The notes under the pieces: model-generated
Database searches by the model: none
The model's input: only the letters and a program-made list of their open reading frames with translations
Told to the model about the DNA's origin: nothing
Part shown: one piece after another, positions 10,310 through 21,190 of the stretch
Numbering within the stretch: the first letter of the stretch is position 1
How the letters are laid out: each line of letters starts with the position of its first letter
Assembly (NCBI GenBank): GCA_027943335.1
Contig: BSBK01006748.1
Span: forward strand, 124,001 to 188,000
DNA length: 64,000 nt
Direction: 5' to 3'
Origin: Chamaecyparis obtusa
Lineage: Eukaryota; Streptophyta; Pinopsida; Cupressales; Cupressaceae
Made by a program: the position numbers and the translations under genes

Positions 10310-11698
10310 TGTTGTCATTGATGTCAACTAGTTTGACATCACTTATTTTGTAAGTTACTATAACTCAACATCTGTAGAAAAGGAGTAAAAGAGATGAAGA
10401 ATAGAAATATCTACATGAGGAAGATGTATATGACAGATGAGGATAAAGAATACATTGAGTAACTTGCTGATGAGTCTATGACCTTATGTTATTGACTTGA
10501 TTATGTTTCATTCATCTATGATGAGGAAAAGAGCTGAAAGACACAAAGCAGTGTGGTCGGTTGATGAAGCATTTCAGTATACACCGACGGGATGTAGTGT
10601 ATACTGAGCACAGTATAAACTAATCTTGTGTTCACCGACACATTTCTTTGTTAACTGAGCAAGAGAAAAGAATTAAATGATTATTTTAGCCATTAAGGAT
10701 TGATGAGCTGGAAAGTACATTGAAATCAGTGATGGAGATAATGTTTGTTACGAAGATCAACAGCTAGCATAATTCAAGGAAGATCTAAAGGATGAAATCA
10801 AAACATGTTATTGACACAATTGTCAAGGAAGGTTTAAGAGGAAAAATGGATGAAGGAGAATAAGCGCAAAAATATAATGAAGGAAAAGAAAATGGTTTAC
10901 TTGTCTATTTAAGAGATCAAAGTTTCATTGTGAAACTAATGCTGGAAGAAGAAGGACTACAGAATTATCGCATGAACAAGCTTCATGTATGCCTGATCAA
11001 ACTGGTTAAGGAGAGCCGAACTACAGAGTTTATCGAGCATCAGAAAGCTATTAAGAACCGAGCGATAGTAAGCCATTGATTATTATGATACATAATTGTA
11101 ATACTGATCAGAGGATTTGATTGAGCATAATATAGATCTGAATATCTACAATTAAGTTTTATTGTAATCAGATCAAACTGTTGTTACATTTTAACCATTG
11201 TAAATAGAGAAATCTCTTAACAGAGTGGACTTGAAAGTCTTATATGTTTTATTCATAGAATGAGCATTGTTATCCTGTCAACCCCAAAGTGACTGATGGT
11301 TGGACGATAACGGTTGGTCTAAAATCCTCTAACAAGGTCACACCTAACAGTGTGTTTGTAACTTTTAACAGGGTTGGGTCTTCACTGACCTCACTTCAGA
11401 AGAGTGTACATTTTTGGGTTACCGATCCCAAGTGGTTTTGCCCTTCACAAGGTTTCCAAGTTAAATCTTTTGTGTTATGTGTTCATTGTGGTGATTGTTT
11501 GTTATCATACTTTACATATTACATGTTAGATTTGGTCGATAATCATTAGTTGTTAATTGACTAGTAATCAATAAAAGCACAGATAGTATTGTATTTTATG
11601 TTACCGAGCTACAGAAGTTTATGTAAATTGTTTTGGATTATACATTTTGATTTGGGACTGTGGATAACTGATTCACCCCCCTCTCAGTTATTCTAACA
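10310..11698 (+). mobile_element. Copia-type LTR, left edge uncertain
   Basis: Ends CTCTCAGTTATTCTAACA at 11,698 after a C-rich run, the same kind of end as the nested copia LTRs. Inside are GTCATTGATG near the left and ACAAGGTCACACCTAACAG near the right, both echoed in those LTRs. TGTTGTCATT at 10,310 is a possible start but the bases flanking 10,310 and 11,698 do not form a TSD. No primer site follows, so it is a solo or truncated LTR. Confidence 0.5.
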
Positions 11699-12497
11699 AG
11701 GATATTTTTTTTATAGCATTTGATAGGGCATCTTTGATGGCTTCATCATCTTCATGTTTGCATTTGTGCATTGTATTTGATGTTGTATGCTCTTGCATGA
11801 GAAATGTTGTACACACACTATCAGAAAGTGCCGCATTTTTATTTGTACCTTGTCATTGATGACACATTTGATGTAATCCCTATGTTAGTAGATTAGGAAT
11901 ATCATGGGACATGGTTCTTGACAGTTATTCTCTAACCAATCATTTAATGGAAGTAAGACACAAGTTCAAGTGTACCAACCTACCAAATGAGAGTACCCAG
12001 TTGGTGCTTGCAAGTGTCTCCATGCCTCTTCTCTATCATATATTAGTGGGAATTTTATCAGTCATTTTACATTGACATTGGTACCTAATTTTGTGATGCT
12101 TTGACATTCTTGGTGCAGCATTGGCTCTATTTTCTTCCTATGGAGAAGTATTGGTCAACATCTTGGACCATCTTTGCAGAAGATTTGATATTTAGGGGGG
12201 GCTACTTGGTCTCTCTTCCCTTTCTCCTTCCTATGGGGGGATTCTCTATTTTATATACATGATGTATTTCATAATGGGGGGGTCTTGATTACTCCATCCA
12301 TCCATGCATCTTGTTTTTCATCTCTCTTTTGGAGGGACAGCTTTTCCCATGAGGTTTTCCCTCTTTCTCCACTTTATGAGAGATTGCATTACATTTCTCT
12401 TGCATATTGTACATGGGTACCTAACATGTCCTAGTAGTTGGGACCCATCATGCATTGTGAACTTAAGTGCATTCTCTTAAGTTGCACTTAACGGGGG
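11699..12497 (+). mobile_element. 3' internal end of an LTR retrotransposon
   Basis: Non-coding sequence with G-runs (GGGGGGGCTACTTGG at 12,196) that ends in a polypurine run ACGGGGG directly before the LTR at 12,498. No pol frame is readable. Its left side is cut by the LTR ending at 11,698. Confidence 0.5.
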
Positions 12498-12998
12498 TGT
12501 TAGTGTAATTAAATATTCCTAATTACACTTTACTTAAGTTTACTTAGGATAATGCATTTGCATATTAGTTTTCATTGAGACACCTAGGAATTTGTGTTTC
12601 ATTTTAGCACATGATGTAGGATAAATTCCACTTTAGGTGGTGATATTTGTCATATCATACCTCTTTATGTGTGAGATCCACCTTTAGTGCTCTTATCACA
12701 TTATCATCCTCTCATTGTTGCACATACTTTGATGCACAATAGAGGATGATCCATCTTTGGTGGACATGTGATTCCACCTAGTGTGGTTGATAGCTTCTCA
12801 TCTCCTTATCATGTAGTATTATCACATTGCCTATATATTCATGCACATCTACATTGTATGTATTAATTATCATTTGATCATAGATCATCATTGAATGTAG
12901 ACATTTGAGGATCATATCATTTTGTCTATCTTGTTGTGCTATCTATTGAGCTTCTAGATCTTGGCATTTTTATTCTTTTCCTTAGGAAAATTTTTACA
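12498..12998 (+). mobile_element. 3' LTR inserted into copia integrase
   Basis: Starts TGTTAGTG right after ACGGGGG and ends TTTTTACA, about 501 bp, TG...CA. Near the left edge is an inverted repeat TGTAATTA...TAATTACA. Immediately to the right (12,999) the minus-strand copia integrase reading resumes, so this element jumped into that copia. The family is not certain from the LTR alone. Confidence 0.6.
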
Positions 12999-14236
12999 CC
13001 CATCCATGCCCGCTCTGGAATACCACTAAGGAACTTGAAGGACCTCTATTTATTAAGTAAATAGTAGTATTTATAGTGCATGCCTAAAACTATAATAAAA
13101 ATCTTGCACGCAATCTCATACTTCTTGCACGCTCCATGATAATTTTGTTCATCCTCTCAGGCACACCATTTTCTTGTGGTGTTCCTTAAACTATCTTTTG
13201 TCTTTAAATATCACTGTATGAACAATTATTATCAAACTCTTTGTTGTAGTATTTACCTCCATTATCTGATCTCGGACACTTCAACTTATTTCATATCTCA
13301 TTCTCAACCAAAACTTTCCATTTCTTAAAGGTATCAAATACATTATATTTTCTTGCACTGAATTAAGATCAAGTTTTTCTAGTTGCATCATTAATAAAAG
13401 TAACATAATAATAAGACCTACTAAGAGATGATACCCGAGTTGGTCCCCATACATCTGAATGCACAAGTTCTAACTTTTCACTTTTCCTGTCCTTCCTAAC
13501 TTTGAGAAATCCAACTCTATGTTCTTTTCCATAAACACAATTTTCACAGAAATTCAAATCAATTGACTTCAAACCTAGCAATAAATTTCTAGAAGGAGAA
13601 TATGCATGCCCTTCCCACTCATGTATCAAAGTCTATTGTGCCATAATATTGTATATGTTTCCATACAAGCTAGGGAAATAGAATTATTAGAATTTACAAT
13701 TAATAAATATAATGTACCTACCTTTTTCCATTTTGCTAATATTAATTAGCTTTTAGTCAATTTCCATGAATTGTCTATAAATGTAACTATGTAACCTTCA
13801 CTTCCCAATTGTCCTCTTGACATCAAATTTCTTCTCATATCATAAACTTTATGTACCTCTTTTAGCAACCATTGATTTTCATTTAGCAAATTTATTTGTA
13901 TGTTTCCTTTTTTTATGATTTGGCATGGTTCATCACCCAAATAAACTTGTCCAAAGTCACTAAAATATTTCTTATTGCGTGTAGCATGAAAAGAAGCATC
14001 TGCATGTAACACCCAAGAATCAATGATAATATCTATAGAAAGAATCAAAGCATATTGTTATACACCACCCACTACATTTGCTTCCTTATTATAGTTTTTT
14101 TGTCTATCTCCTTATTTTCCCTTTCAAGACCAACAATATTTCTTTAGATGTCCTTTCTTCCCATAAAGATAGCATTCTAGCCTTGCACTAGATATGAATC
14201 TACCCTTTCTAGATTCCCCACAATTCTCTAGGCTAA
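12999..14236 (-). pseudogene. Copia gag zinc finger, protease and integrase (first part of a split element)
   Basis: Minus-strand reading in order: a zinc-knuckle remnant CYLYGKKGHLKKYC (second Cys now Tyr) at about 14,190-14,130; protease DSWVLHADASFH at about 14,010, where the catalytic D-S-G is now D-A; the pre-integrase zinc region with CENCVYGKEHR (about 13,550); integrase LVHSDVWGPTR (first D), RSDNGGKYY (second D) and ENGVPERMN (glutamate); then YLINRGPSSSL (about 13,050). Stops and shifts are frequent. The rest of the element upstream (gag) is at 23,779-24,235, on the far side of the inserted gypsy. RT and RNase H are gone, cut off at 12,998. Confidence 0.8.
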
Positions 14237-14474
14237 TGTTTACCCTCGTGGGGTAACAGACAGTAATTGCATAGACACAGTCAAATACTCAACATGTAAT
14301 ATAAAAGACTATTGTATTGATGTAATCACAAGAGTTTTTGTACATCATAATCGTGTCTTTATCAAAGGAACAAGTTCATACATATAACATCTGAAGGGGT
14401 ACGAGGCAAACCATTGCACCCATGTAATGCCTCCAGACTCCAACCATCTAACTACCACAAAATACCTGACAACA
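14237..14474 (-). mobile_element. 3' LTR of the Tat/Athila-like gypsy
   Basis: 238 bp, minus strand TGTTGTCAGG...GGGTAAACA. It aligns along its length with 23,543-23,778, with scattered mostly C/T and G/A differences. Such short LTRs are unusual for Tat/Athila elements, which often have LTRs above 1 kb. Confidence 0.85.
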
Positions 14475-14488
14475 TCATCCCCCCCAAA
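14475..14488 (-). promoter_or_regulatory. Polypurine tract of the Tat/Athila-like gypsy
   Basis: Minus strand TTTGGGGGGGATGA directly before the 3' LTR start TGTTGTCAGG. Confidence 0.75.
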
Positions 14489-14599
14489 AGAAAAGTCATC
14501 TCCGGTGACTTAACAACAAAATGGAGATAATGTCTAGTACATAAAAAAAGAAATAAGCTAAGCAGAAGTGGAAGGGGGCATCCCTAGAACTGATGATTG

Positions 14600-16680
14600 G
14601 GATGCCGAAGGGTTGACCTATCACCTCAATTGGTAGACCTATTGCGTACCGATATCCAAATATGTATGGATCTGTGAATTGACCTCAACTACTTCCTTGA
14701 GCATCAGGGTAGCCTACTGGAGCTCTGTATCCTTTTGAGCTAACTAGCCCTCTGTAAGGCTCCTATCAGTATTGGCTACCTCCAGCTATGCCAACAATGT
14801 TGCACATTCAGCCTACCAGGCACTCTGCTCCTCTAGCTGTGCTAATAGTGTTGCACGTTCTGCTTTCCAGGCACTCCGCTCTGCTACTAACTTGATAGCT
14901 ATCTCCTCCTAAGATCTCTCTACTACCTCCCAAGCCCCCTCTGTTTCCCGTGTCATGATCACTATCTGCACAAACTGCTGACCCTTATCAATCACCAATT
15001 CTAGAGTGTGCATATACTCTCCCAGATGCTTTGCCATCATCACCTCGACCGGTTTCCCTTTCCTTGCTGGCACCTCAGCTGCCTTTAGCTCTACACTCTG
15101 TCTACCACCTCTAGCATCACCCACTGCACCTTCCTCCAAATGGGAGTCCTCTCACTGAGGGGATAGAATAGCAGATCCCTGTGCCATCGGTGTGGGGGAT
15201 CTCTGTGCCAAGAAAGCATTTGCACGCCCTAACATGGGTGGTCCAGTCTGACACATAGGTGTCGAGCACTCCTCAATAGGCACTCCTCCATCCATACTAT
15301 CATGGTCAGACTCAATCAACATGGAGTCTCCAAGGGTTACCACCGAATCTGACCCCACCATCTCTAGTCGTACCTGACCAGATTCTATCCTACCCTGCCT
15401 GGCTAACTGCTCCATCATCTCTACCATGTCTCTGTCAGGAGGGATACTCTCACTATCACCAGTTTCTAGCTCTGGAAGTGTATCTACTACAGAAACCCCT
15501 ACTGATGTGGCCACAGGTGGAGTTAATTGAACTGGGGTCCGTACTTGGCCAAATGTTGGGATGGCCGTAGGGCCTGAGACCAAAGCAACTTGGGTCCCAC
15601 TAGAGGGTACAGGACATGGAAATAATAGCGGAGTAGCTAAGATTGCCCTTACTTCATCTTCATCATCATCCTCTAAACTGCTCCCTTCCTCTAATGTCGC
15701 TTCACAGCCACTATATGTATCCCCGTGATCCCCACTAACTTCCAACTCTTACCTGGTTCGTTTCAAACCAACTCCCACTTCTAACCTCCAAGTATATCTA
15801 GGTGATGCCATCTCATGATTGGGGGTTCACCTTCCACTAGGGGTCCCATCTTAATCTCCTGTGAGAGTATGTTTGCTGGGATCTGCCGTTCAACTGCATC
15901 CAAGAAAAGCCTAATGGCATAATGCGGCATGTAAAAGGTGTGGTGTTGAAGGGTCATGAAAGCATACATCCACTCTACCAACACCATCGCCCAATCGTAC
16001 ATTCTCCCATTGAGGAGGTGATTCATCAACATCACCTACTGGAATGAAATGTCGGAGGTGTAGCTAGATCCTGTAAGTTGGCTCTTCACCAAGTCCATAA
16101 GACCTCATCAGTGGCCTTCCCTGATGAATGTCTTCTTGATGTAGTGATTATGTGATGCCTTTCGGAGAGACTCCTTCTTTGTCGGGGTGAGATCATCTCT
16201 GTAAATTAGTCAAATGTAGAAATCTTTATTTTGTACAGTCATCTTCTATGGCCTTAGGTCAACCTATACCCCTCTGTCTGGCAACCTGAATACTCGGCGA
16301 AATGCGAATGCTGTGAAAGAAACTGTCATCGAGTAGTTTAGGTAGGGAATAGTGCTTGTCTTTGCAAATCTGTCAAAGGCCTCAATCATTGCCCGCAATG
16401 GTCCTTCAAAATCTTTGATACAAAATATGGGCATTTGAATAACCCATTGTACTTGAGCCCTTGATAGGTTGTCCTTGACCAGTAGGGTGTCTGGAAAATT
16501 ATCACTCTCATTCCACCATCTTTGGCATTCTAAGCCATTCAAACCCTCGAATGCAATATTCTGTGTTGTGACCTCCTCTCTCTGAGATCCCGCAACCACC
16601 ATTTGGGGCCTATGAATTTTTAGCTTCTTCCCTGTACTTGCACCTACAACTCATGGTGTATTTCTGCTCATACTTCCAAG
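14600..16680 (-). pseudogene. Extra frame 3' of gypsy integrase: globular part, acidic/Pro-rich middle, coiled coil
   Basis: In minus-strand order: a globular part at 16,602-16,264 (QRWWNESDNFPD, WVIQMPIFCIKDFEGPLR, FTAFAFRRVFRLPD) and 16,035-15,781 (LNGRMYDWAMVLVEWMYAFM, HTFYMPHYAIRLFLDA) in one frame with a few stops. After one frameshift near 15,760 comes an acidic and Pro/Ser/Thr-rich stretch (EEGSSLEDDDEDE, 15,745-15,152). Then a heptad-like Leu/Ala/Glu-rich end (14,909 down to about 14,640: AERATLLAQLEEQ, then a second copy of this kind). Athila elements carry an env-like frame here and some Tat elements an additional frame of unknown role. I see no signal peptide or convincing membrane segment, so I do not call it env. 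The layout resembles the frame at 31,638-33,554. Confidence 0.6.
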
Positions 16681-17384
16681 GTCCTCTTCCAACCTCTTCC
16701 TCCAACTACGTTTACTTGCTAATTGCATATTTATTGCTTCATGTTCCCAATGAAGTGTAACTGTTTGCTAACTACTGTACAACTGCTCTCCTATCTTTGT
16801 CCTCTTCCTCAGCCTTACACTTAATGAATTAGTCTTCTCCAATCCTTCCTTCATCGTCGTACTAAATATTTCTTCCCTTCATATGCCAATCTATGGCCGT
16901 AAGGAGCCCCCTTTTTCCTATTGCCTTTGTTGTGCGTAAGATAGGATCTAAAATTATGCTATGTTTATATCGCCCTCAGCTCAAATTTAATGCTATCATA
17001 TGGCAAACCACATGAGAGTTTAGTTCACGGATGCACATGCCCATTCCTCGTACGACCGTATGGTATAATCTCTAGGGGTGCTACTTTCTCTAACGGCACG
17101 AGAACTCCCTAATGCTACTCCTTCTCTATCATATAGCCTTGTTCTTGTTCAGTCTTCTGAGCTTTTGTAAGGCCTTCTTATTTCCCCTTCCTCTTTGTCA
17201 TACAATCATGCTATTCTACGGTCCATTCCCTTCGTTTTCACTTTATGGATGTAGTTACCACACCATACAACAATATGGCTGTATGGCAATATGTCATGCG
17301 ATACTTTTCTATTGTGTGGCTTTTTTCATATGGTCGTGCTTCTTCTCTTTCTTTTTTTTCCTTTTTTTATCTGTCTGACTGTCA
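16681..17384 (-). other. Non-coding spacer between integrase and the extra 3' frame
   Basis: Purine-rich on the minus strand, without a sustained frame. Open plus-strand sequence here (17,112-17,378) is only the pyrimidine-rich complement. Confidence 0.5.
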
Positions 17385-18530
17385 TCAGTGCGTCTCTAGC
17401 CTCTGATGATACACTTTTAATTTTGATCCATTGACAGCATCCAGAAGTTCACGTCCATCCAGCGTCCACAACTTGATCGATCTGTTCACTACAACCTCCC
17501 GAACCTTGTAGGGGCCTGGACACTTAACTTTAAATTTTCTAGGCTTAATCTCATTTCGTTCATTGTACTTCAGAACAAGTTGTCCAGGAGTGAACCTCGC
17601 CTGACGGATGTGCTTATCATGCCAATGCTTCCTACATTGTTGAACAACATCCATTTCCCATTGTGCCATCATCCTCCTCTCATCCAGTTTATTTAGAGCA
17701 TAGAGGCATTCTCGAAGGCTCTCCATATCGCCAAGTTTGTTATCGATAGCTATTCGGAGGCTTGGCACCATAAATTCCATTGGGAATATAGCTTCCTTGT
17801 CGTACATCAGCTGAAAGGGTGTATGGCCTATCATTACCTTGTAGGTGGTGTGGTATGCCCATAAGACTGACGGTAGCTTCTCCTCCCAGTCTTCCTTTTC
17901 CACACCACATGACTTGTAGATCACAGAGACCAGAATCTTATTTGTCACCTCTACCTGACCGTTGGCTCTCGAGTAGTAAGGAATAGATAGGGAGTGAAAA
18001 ATCTTAAATTTCATTGTGAGGAATTTTACTACATGGTTTACGAAATGACCTCCTTTATCGCTTGTTAGGTGGGCTAGGATGTCATATCAAGTGATGATTT
18101 GTTCATAGATGAACCTTGCTATGCTCATAGTTGTGTTGTCCGGTAGGGCCCATGATTCCACCCACTTTGTTAGGTACTCTATAGCCACTATGATGTACCT
18201 GCACTGTCTTGGTCTACTAGTTTTCAATGGTCCCAAAAAATTAAGTCCCCATCTCTCAAATAACTCTTGAGCAGTTGAGGGGTTTAACAGCATGAAATCC
18301 CTCTTCAGTGGTTTTCCCTCCTACTAACATGTATCACAGCTCATGACCCACTCCCCGGTGTCATTGTGTAGCATCAGCCACCAGAGTCCCATGAGTAGTA
18401 CTTTCCTGGCTATTGTATCTGGCCCCATATGTCCTCCTGTCGCCCCTTCGTGTGCTTCCCTTAGGATACTAGGAACTTCTTCCTCCATCACACATCATCA
18501 AAGTACTTGGTCCGACCCCATCTTGTAGAG
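17385..18530 (-). pseudogene. Gypsy integrase
   Basis: Integrase joins the element DNA to the chromosome through a D,D-35-E core. Minus-strand reading: core start ERWGLNFLGPLKTSRP (18,293-18,087), where the family has a catalytic D before F.GP and this copy has N; YLTKWVESWALP; then TSDKGGHF (second D, about 18,050); then ANGQVEVTNKI with the glutamate (about 17,950). The C-terminal part at 18,014-17,385 is one open frame of about 209 residues ending in GPYKVREVV and LDGRELLDAVNGSKLKVYH, the Tat/Athila C-terminal fold. No chromodomain follows. A few stops separate the blocks. Confidence 0.85.
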
Positions 18531-19240
18531 AAGCCCATTGATAAGTTGGAATGTTCATCTTTTCAGGTCCAATTTGCGTCATTCCCCTGGTGGCATTTCT
18601 CGAGGGAACTATGATTTAGAGAGGTATTCACCAATACTGGTGTACCAAGCTGGTAAAATTGTGATGTAAAATAGGTGTGCATCCAAAAAATCATCATTTA
18701 CTTTGTCGACTTGCTCTCCTAATTTGATTCTAGATAGTTGGTCTGCAATCACATGGATTTTGCCCGAATGCACTATGACACTAAATGTGAATTCTTGTAG
18801 TAGTAGCAAGCATCAGCTCACCCATCCTTGGATTATTGGTTTATTCACCAAGTACATTAGGGCTTGGTGGTCTACATAAAATGTGAAGGGTGTCACCAAC
18901 AGATAGTGTCTAAATTTCTATACGGCATAGACCATGCCGAGTGCTTCCCTTTTCGTCATACTATAATTATTTTCTGCCTTCGAGAGTAGTCTGCTAGCAA
19001 AGTAGACTGGGTGATCCAACCCATGGTTCCCAACTTGTGCTAGTGTCTCACCTATGGCATAATTGGAGGCATCGACATGCACATGGAATTCTTTGTCCCA
19101 ATCTGGATAGGCCAATATGGGTGCCTCCAACAGTTGATATTTTAATTCCTCAAAAGATTCCTTCTGAGCCACTCCCCATACATAGGGTTCTCCCTTTCTG
19201 GTAAGGTTATCAAGAGGGTAAGATATCTAGGAAAAAAAAT
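18531..19240 (-). pseudogene. Gypsy RNase H
   Basis: Minus strand 19,172-18,918 reads ESFEELKYQLLEAPILAYPD, then FHVHVDASNYAIGETLAQ (first catalytic D), HPVYFASRLLSKAENNYSMTKREALGMVYAV (E of the TKRE motif in place). After stops, 18,809-18,609 reads VHSGKIHVIADQLSRI, the end of the domain with the final D. It removes genomic RNA after first-strand synthesis. It lies between RT and integrase as in all Ty3/gypsy elements. Confidence 0.8.
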
Positions 19241-20018
19241 TTATGAACCTTCAGTAGTAGCCAATATGTCCCAGAAAATATTTGACCCCCATGACATCTT
19301 GTGGTGGTTCCATCTCCACAATCACCCGAACTTTATCAGGGTCTATTTTGAGTCCTGCCTTGCACACTATATGCCCCAATAGTCTACCCTGAGGTACCGT
19401 GAATGGGCATTTCTTGGGGTTAAGTGCGAGTTGTTCCCTTTGGCACCTATCTGTGCACTCCCTGAGTGCCTTTAGATGTGTCTCCTCCCCGTTGTAGATG
19501 GACCAGTCATCCAGGAAGGCCTTGAAATTACCCACAAACATCTTATCAAAGATATGGAGAATTATCCTCTGGAACGTTGCTGGGGAGTTGCAGAGACTGA
19601 ACGGCATCCAATTGTAGGCATATACTCTATCTTCCACCACAAAGGTTGTTTTTAGTGTATCCTCTTTTGCTATTGATATCTGGTTGTAGCTAGAGAATCC
19701 ATCCATGAATGAATAGATTTCATGGTCGGCCACTTCCTCGAGGATAGAGTCTGTAAACAAAATGGGAAATGGATCCTTGATCGTAACTGCATTCAGACAC
19801 CGGAAGTCAACACAAATTTAGATCTGGTTTCCATCCTTCTTGAAGGAAATCACAATGGGAGATACCCATTCACTAGTTTGAACCTTGGAGATAATTCTAG
19901 CCTCCAGTATTCATTCGATTTCCTCCTTTACTTTTGCGGCATAATTCTTGTTCATTCGGTATGGCCACTACCATACTGGTACTGCACCGGGTATCAACAG
20001 GATGCGGTGAATGCATAG
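19241..20018 (-). pseudogene. Gypsy reverse transcriptase
   Basis: The frame 19,760-19,251 contains SFMDGFSSYNQISIA, MPFSLCNSPATFQR and AFLDDWSIY, the YxDD box as FLDD, as common in Tat/Athila elements; then LNPKKCPFTVPQGRLLGH and the thumb end. Both catalytic aspartates of the DD pair and the D of FMDG are kept. The N-terminal fingers part (20,018-19,760) reads only with stops and shifts (fragments such as the region before FVYRLYP). Similar length and order to intact relatives apart from these breaks. Confidence 0.85.
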
Positions 20019-21190
20019 TTCAGGTGGGACCCCCTTCAAGTCCTTGTACATCCACATAAACACATCTTTGTATTCGGTAAAAAATTTACACGGTGGTTTT
20101 CAAAACTAGATTCCAGTCATCCCCTATGAGAATGACTTTTTCTTCCACCTCCATGTTGAGATTTAGGGGTTTCACAGATGGTTCCTCATACTTCATGGTA
20201 TTCTTCTCCCTAAACTAGTGTGCCAATGCGGTATCAATTTTAGCCTCCCCTTCCTTATATTCCCCGTACTCTGGGGGAAATTTGTCTAATTCTTCCTCAA
20301 TGCTCAATACATTGCATGAGGATGAGAACATCTCATAGTCCTCCATCTGCCAATGGAACAACCCATTGAGTGAATCTATGTCATCCTTCAAGCATCCTCC
20401 CAAGTTTAATACACCTTCATTGGGTTCCATTCCCTGCCTTCCTTCATCTCATGGGTCATTTTCCCCTTCGAATTCTAACCCTGAGGTAGAGGCGAGTTCC
20501 TCACTTACTAACTGGGTCCGGAGATCAATGGTAAATTTCCTACCTCCACTCTCCATCGAAAGTGTATTCCATTTCTAGTTATGATTTGCCTTTTCCACCA
20601 CTAGCCATCCTCTTCCCAGGATGGTGTCATACCCCTTCTGCTTAAGTGGGATGACCATGAAGTCAAGTACAAATGGTTGTGCACCCAACATAACTGGTTG
20701 TGCCATCAACGTCCTGAGGGGTTTAATCTCGTGCTAATCAGCACCTAACAGATTGAATGTTGGTGGCCACAAGGTAGGTTTCCCTAATTTTTTCCATGTG
20801 TCCTCAGGTAGGACATTTACTCCAGACCCGTCATCTATTATGGTGTCTGTTAGGATAGTACCGATAATGCCCATCTCCACCACGGCTGGGTGTCTACCAT
20901 TATTGACGGCTAGCAACATTAGATCTGTTGCGGAGCCTCTGGGTATGGAAGTGTCTGTATGCTTCATGTTGGTTTGGCCAACGTGTGTGCCCAGTAAGAC
21001 TATCTCCAAATGTGGCATGGTGTGTAGAAGGTCCTGGAGTTTCACAGGTACCTCCAATTGGAGCATCTATCATACAATGTTCCATTCTGCGTCTGTGTTG
21101 TAGGGTCCTATTGGTTCTTGTGTCTCCCATTGGGCTTTCATAGCCTTTTCTATTTCTTCCCATGCTTCCAGCATCCTCTATTTCTCCATA
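20019..21190 (-). pseudogene. Gypsy protease and linker to RT
   Basis: Minus strand 21,066-20,734 ends with the retropepsin core TDTIIDDGSGVNVLPEDTW, where Tat/Athila proteases have a D-[DS]-G-[AS] active loop followed by a GVN/SVN strand. Next, 20,430-20,215 is an acidic linker (IEEELDKFPPEYGEYKEGEA) before RT. Protease would free gag and pol proteins from the polyprotein. Stops interrupt the link to gag and to RT. Confidence 0.7.

Noticed and set aside
14600..16680. Calling the gypsy 3' frame an envelope gene
   Set aside because: Position fits Athila env-like frames, but no signal peptide, furin-like site or clear membrane anchor is visible.
17112..17378. Hydrophobic plus-strand frame that could look like a membrane protein
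   Set aside because: It is the pyrimidine-rich complement of a purine-rich spacer in a minus-strand gypsy; Leu/Phe/Ser bias follows from composition.
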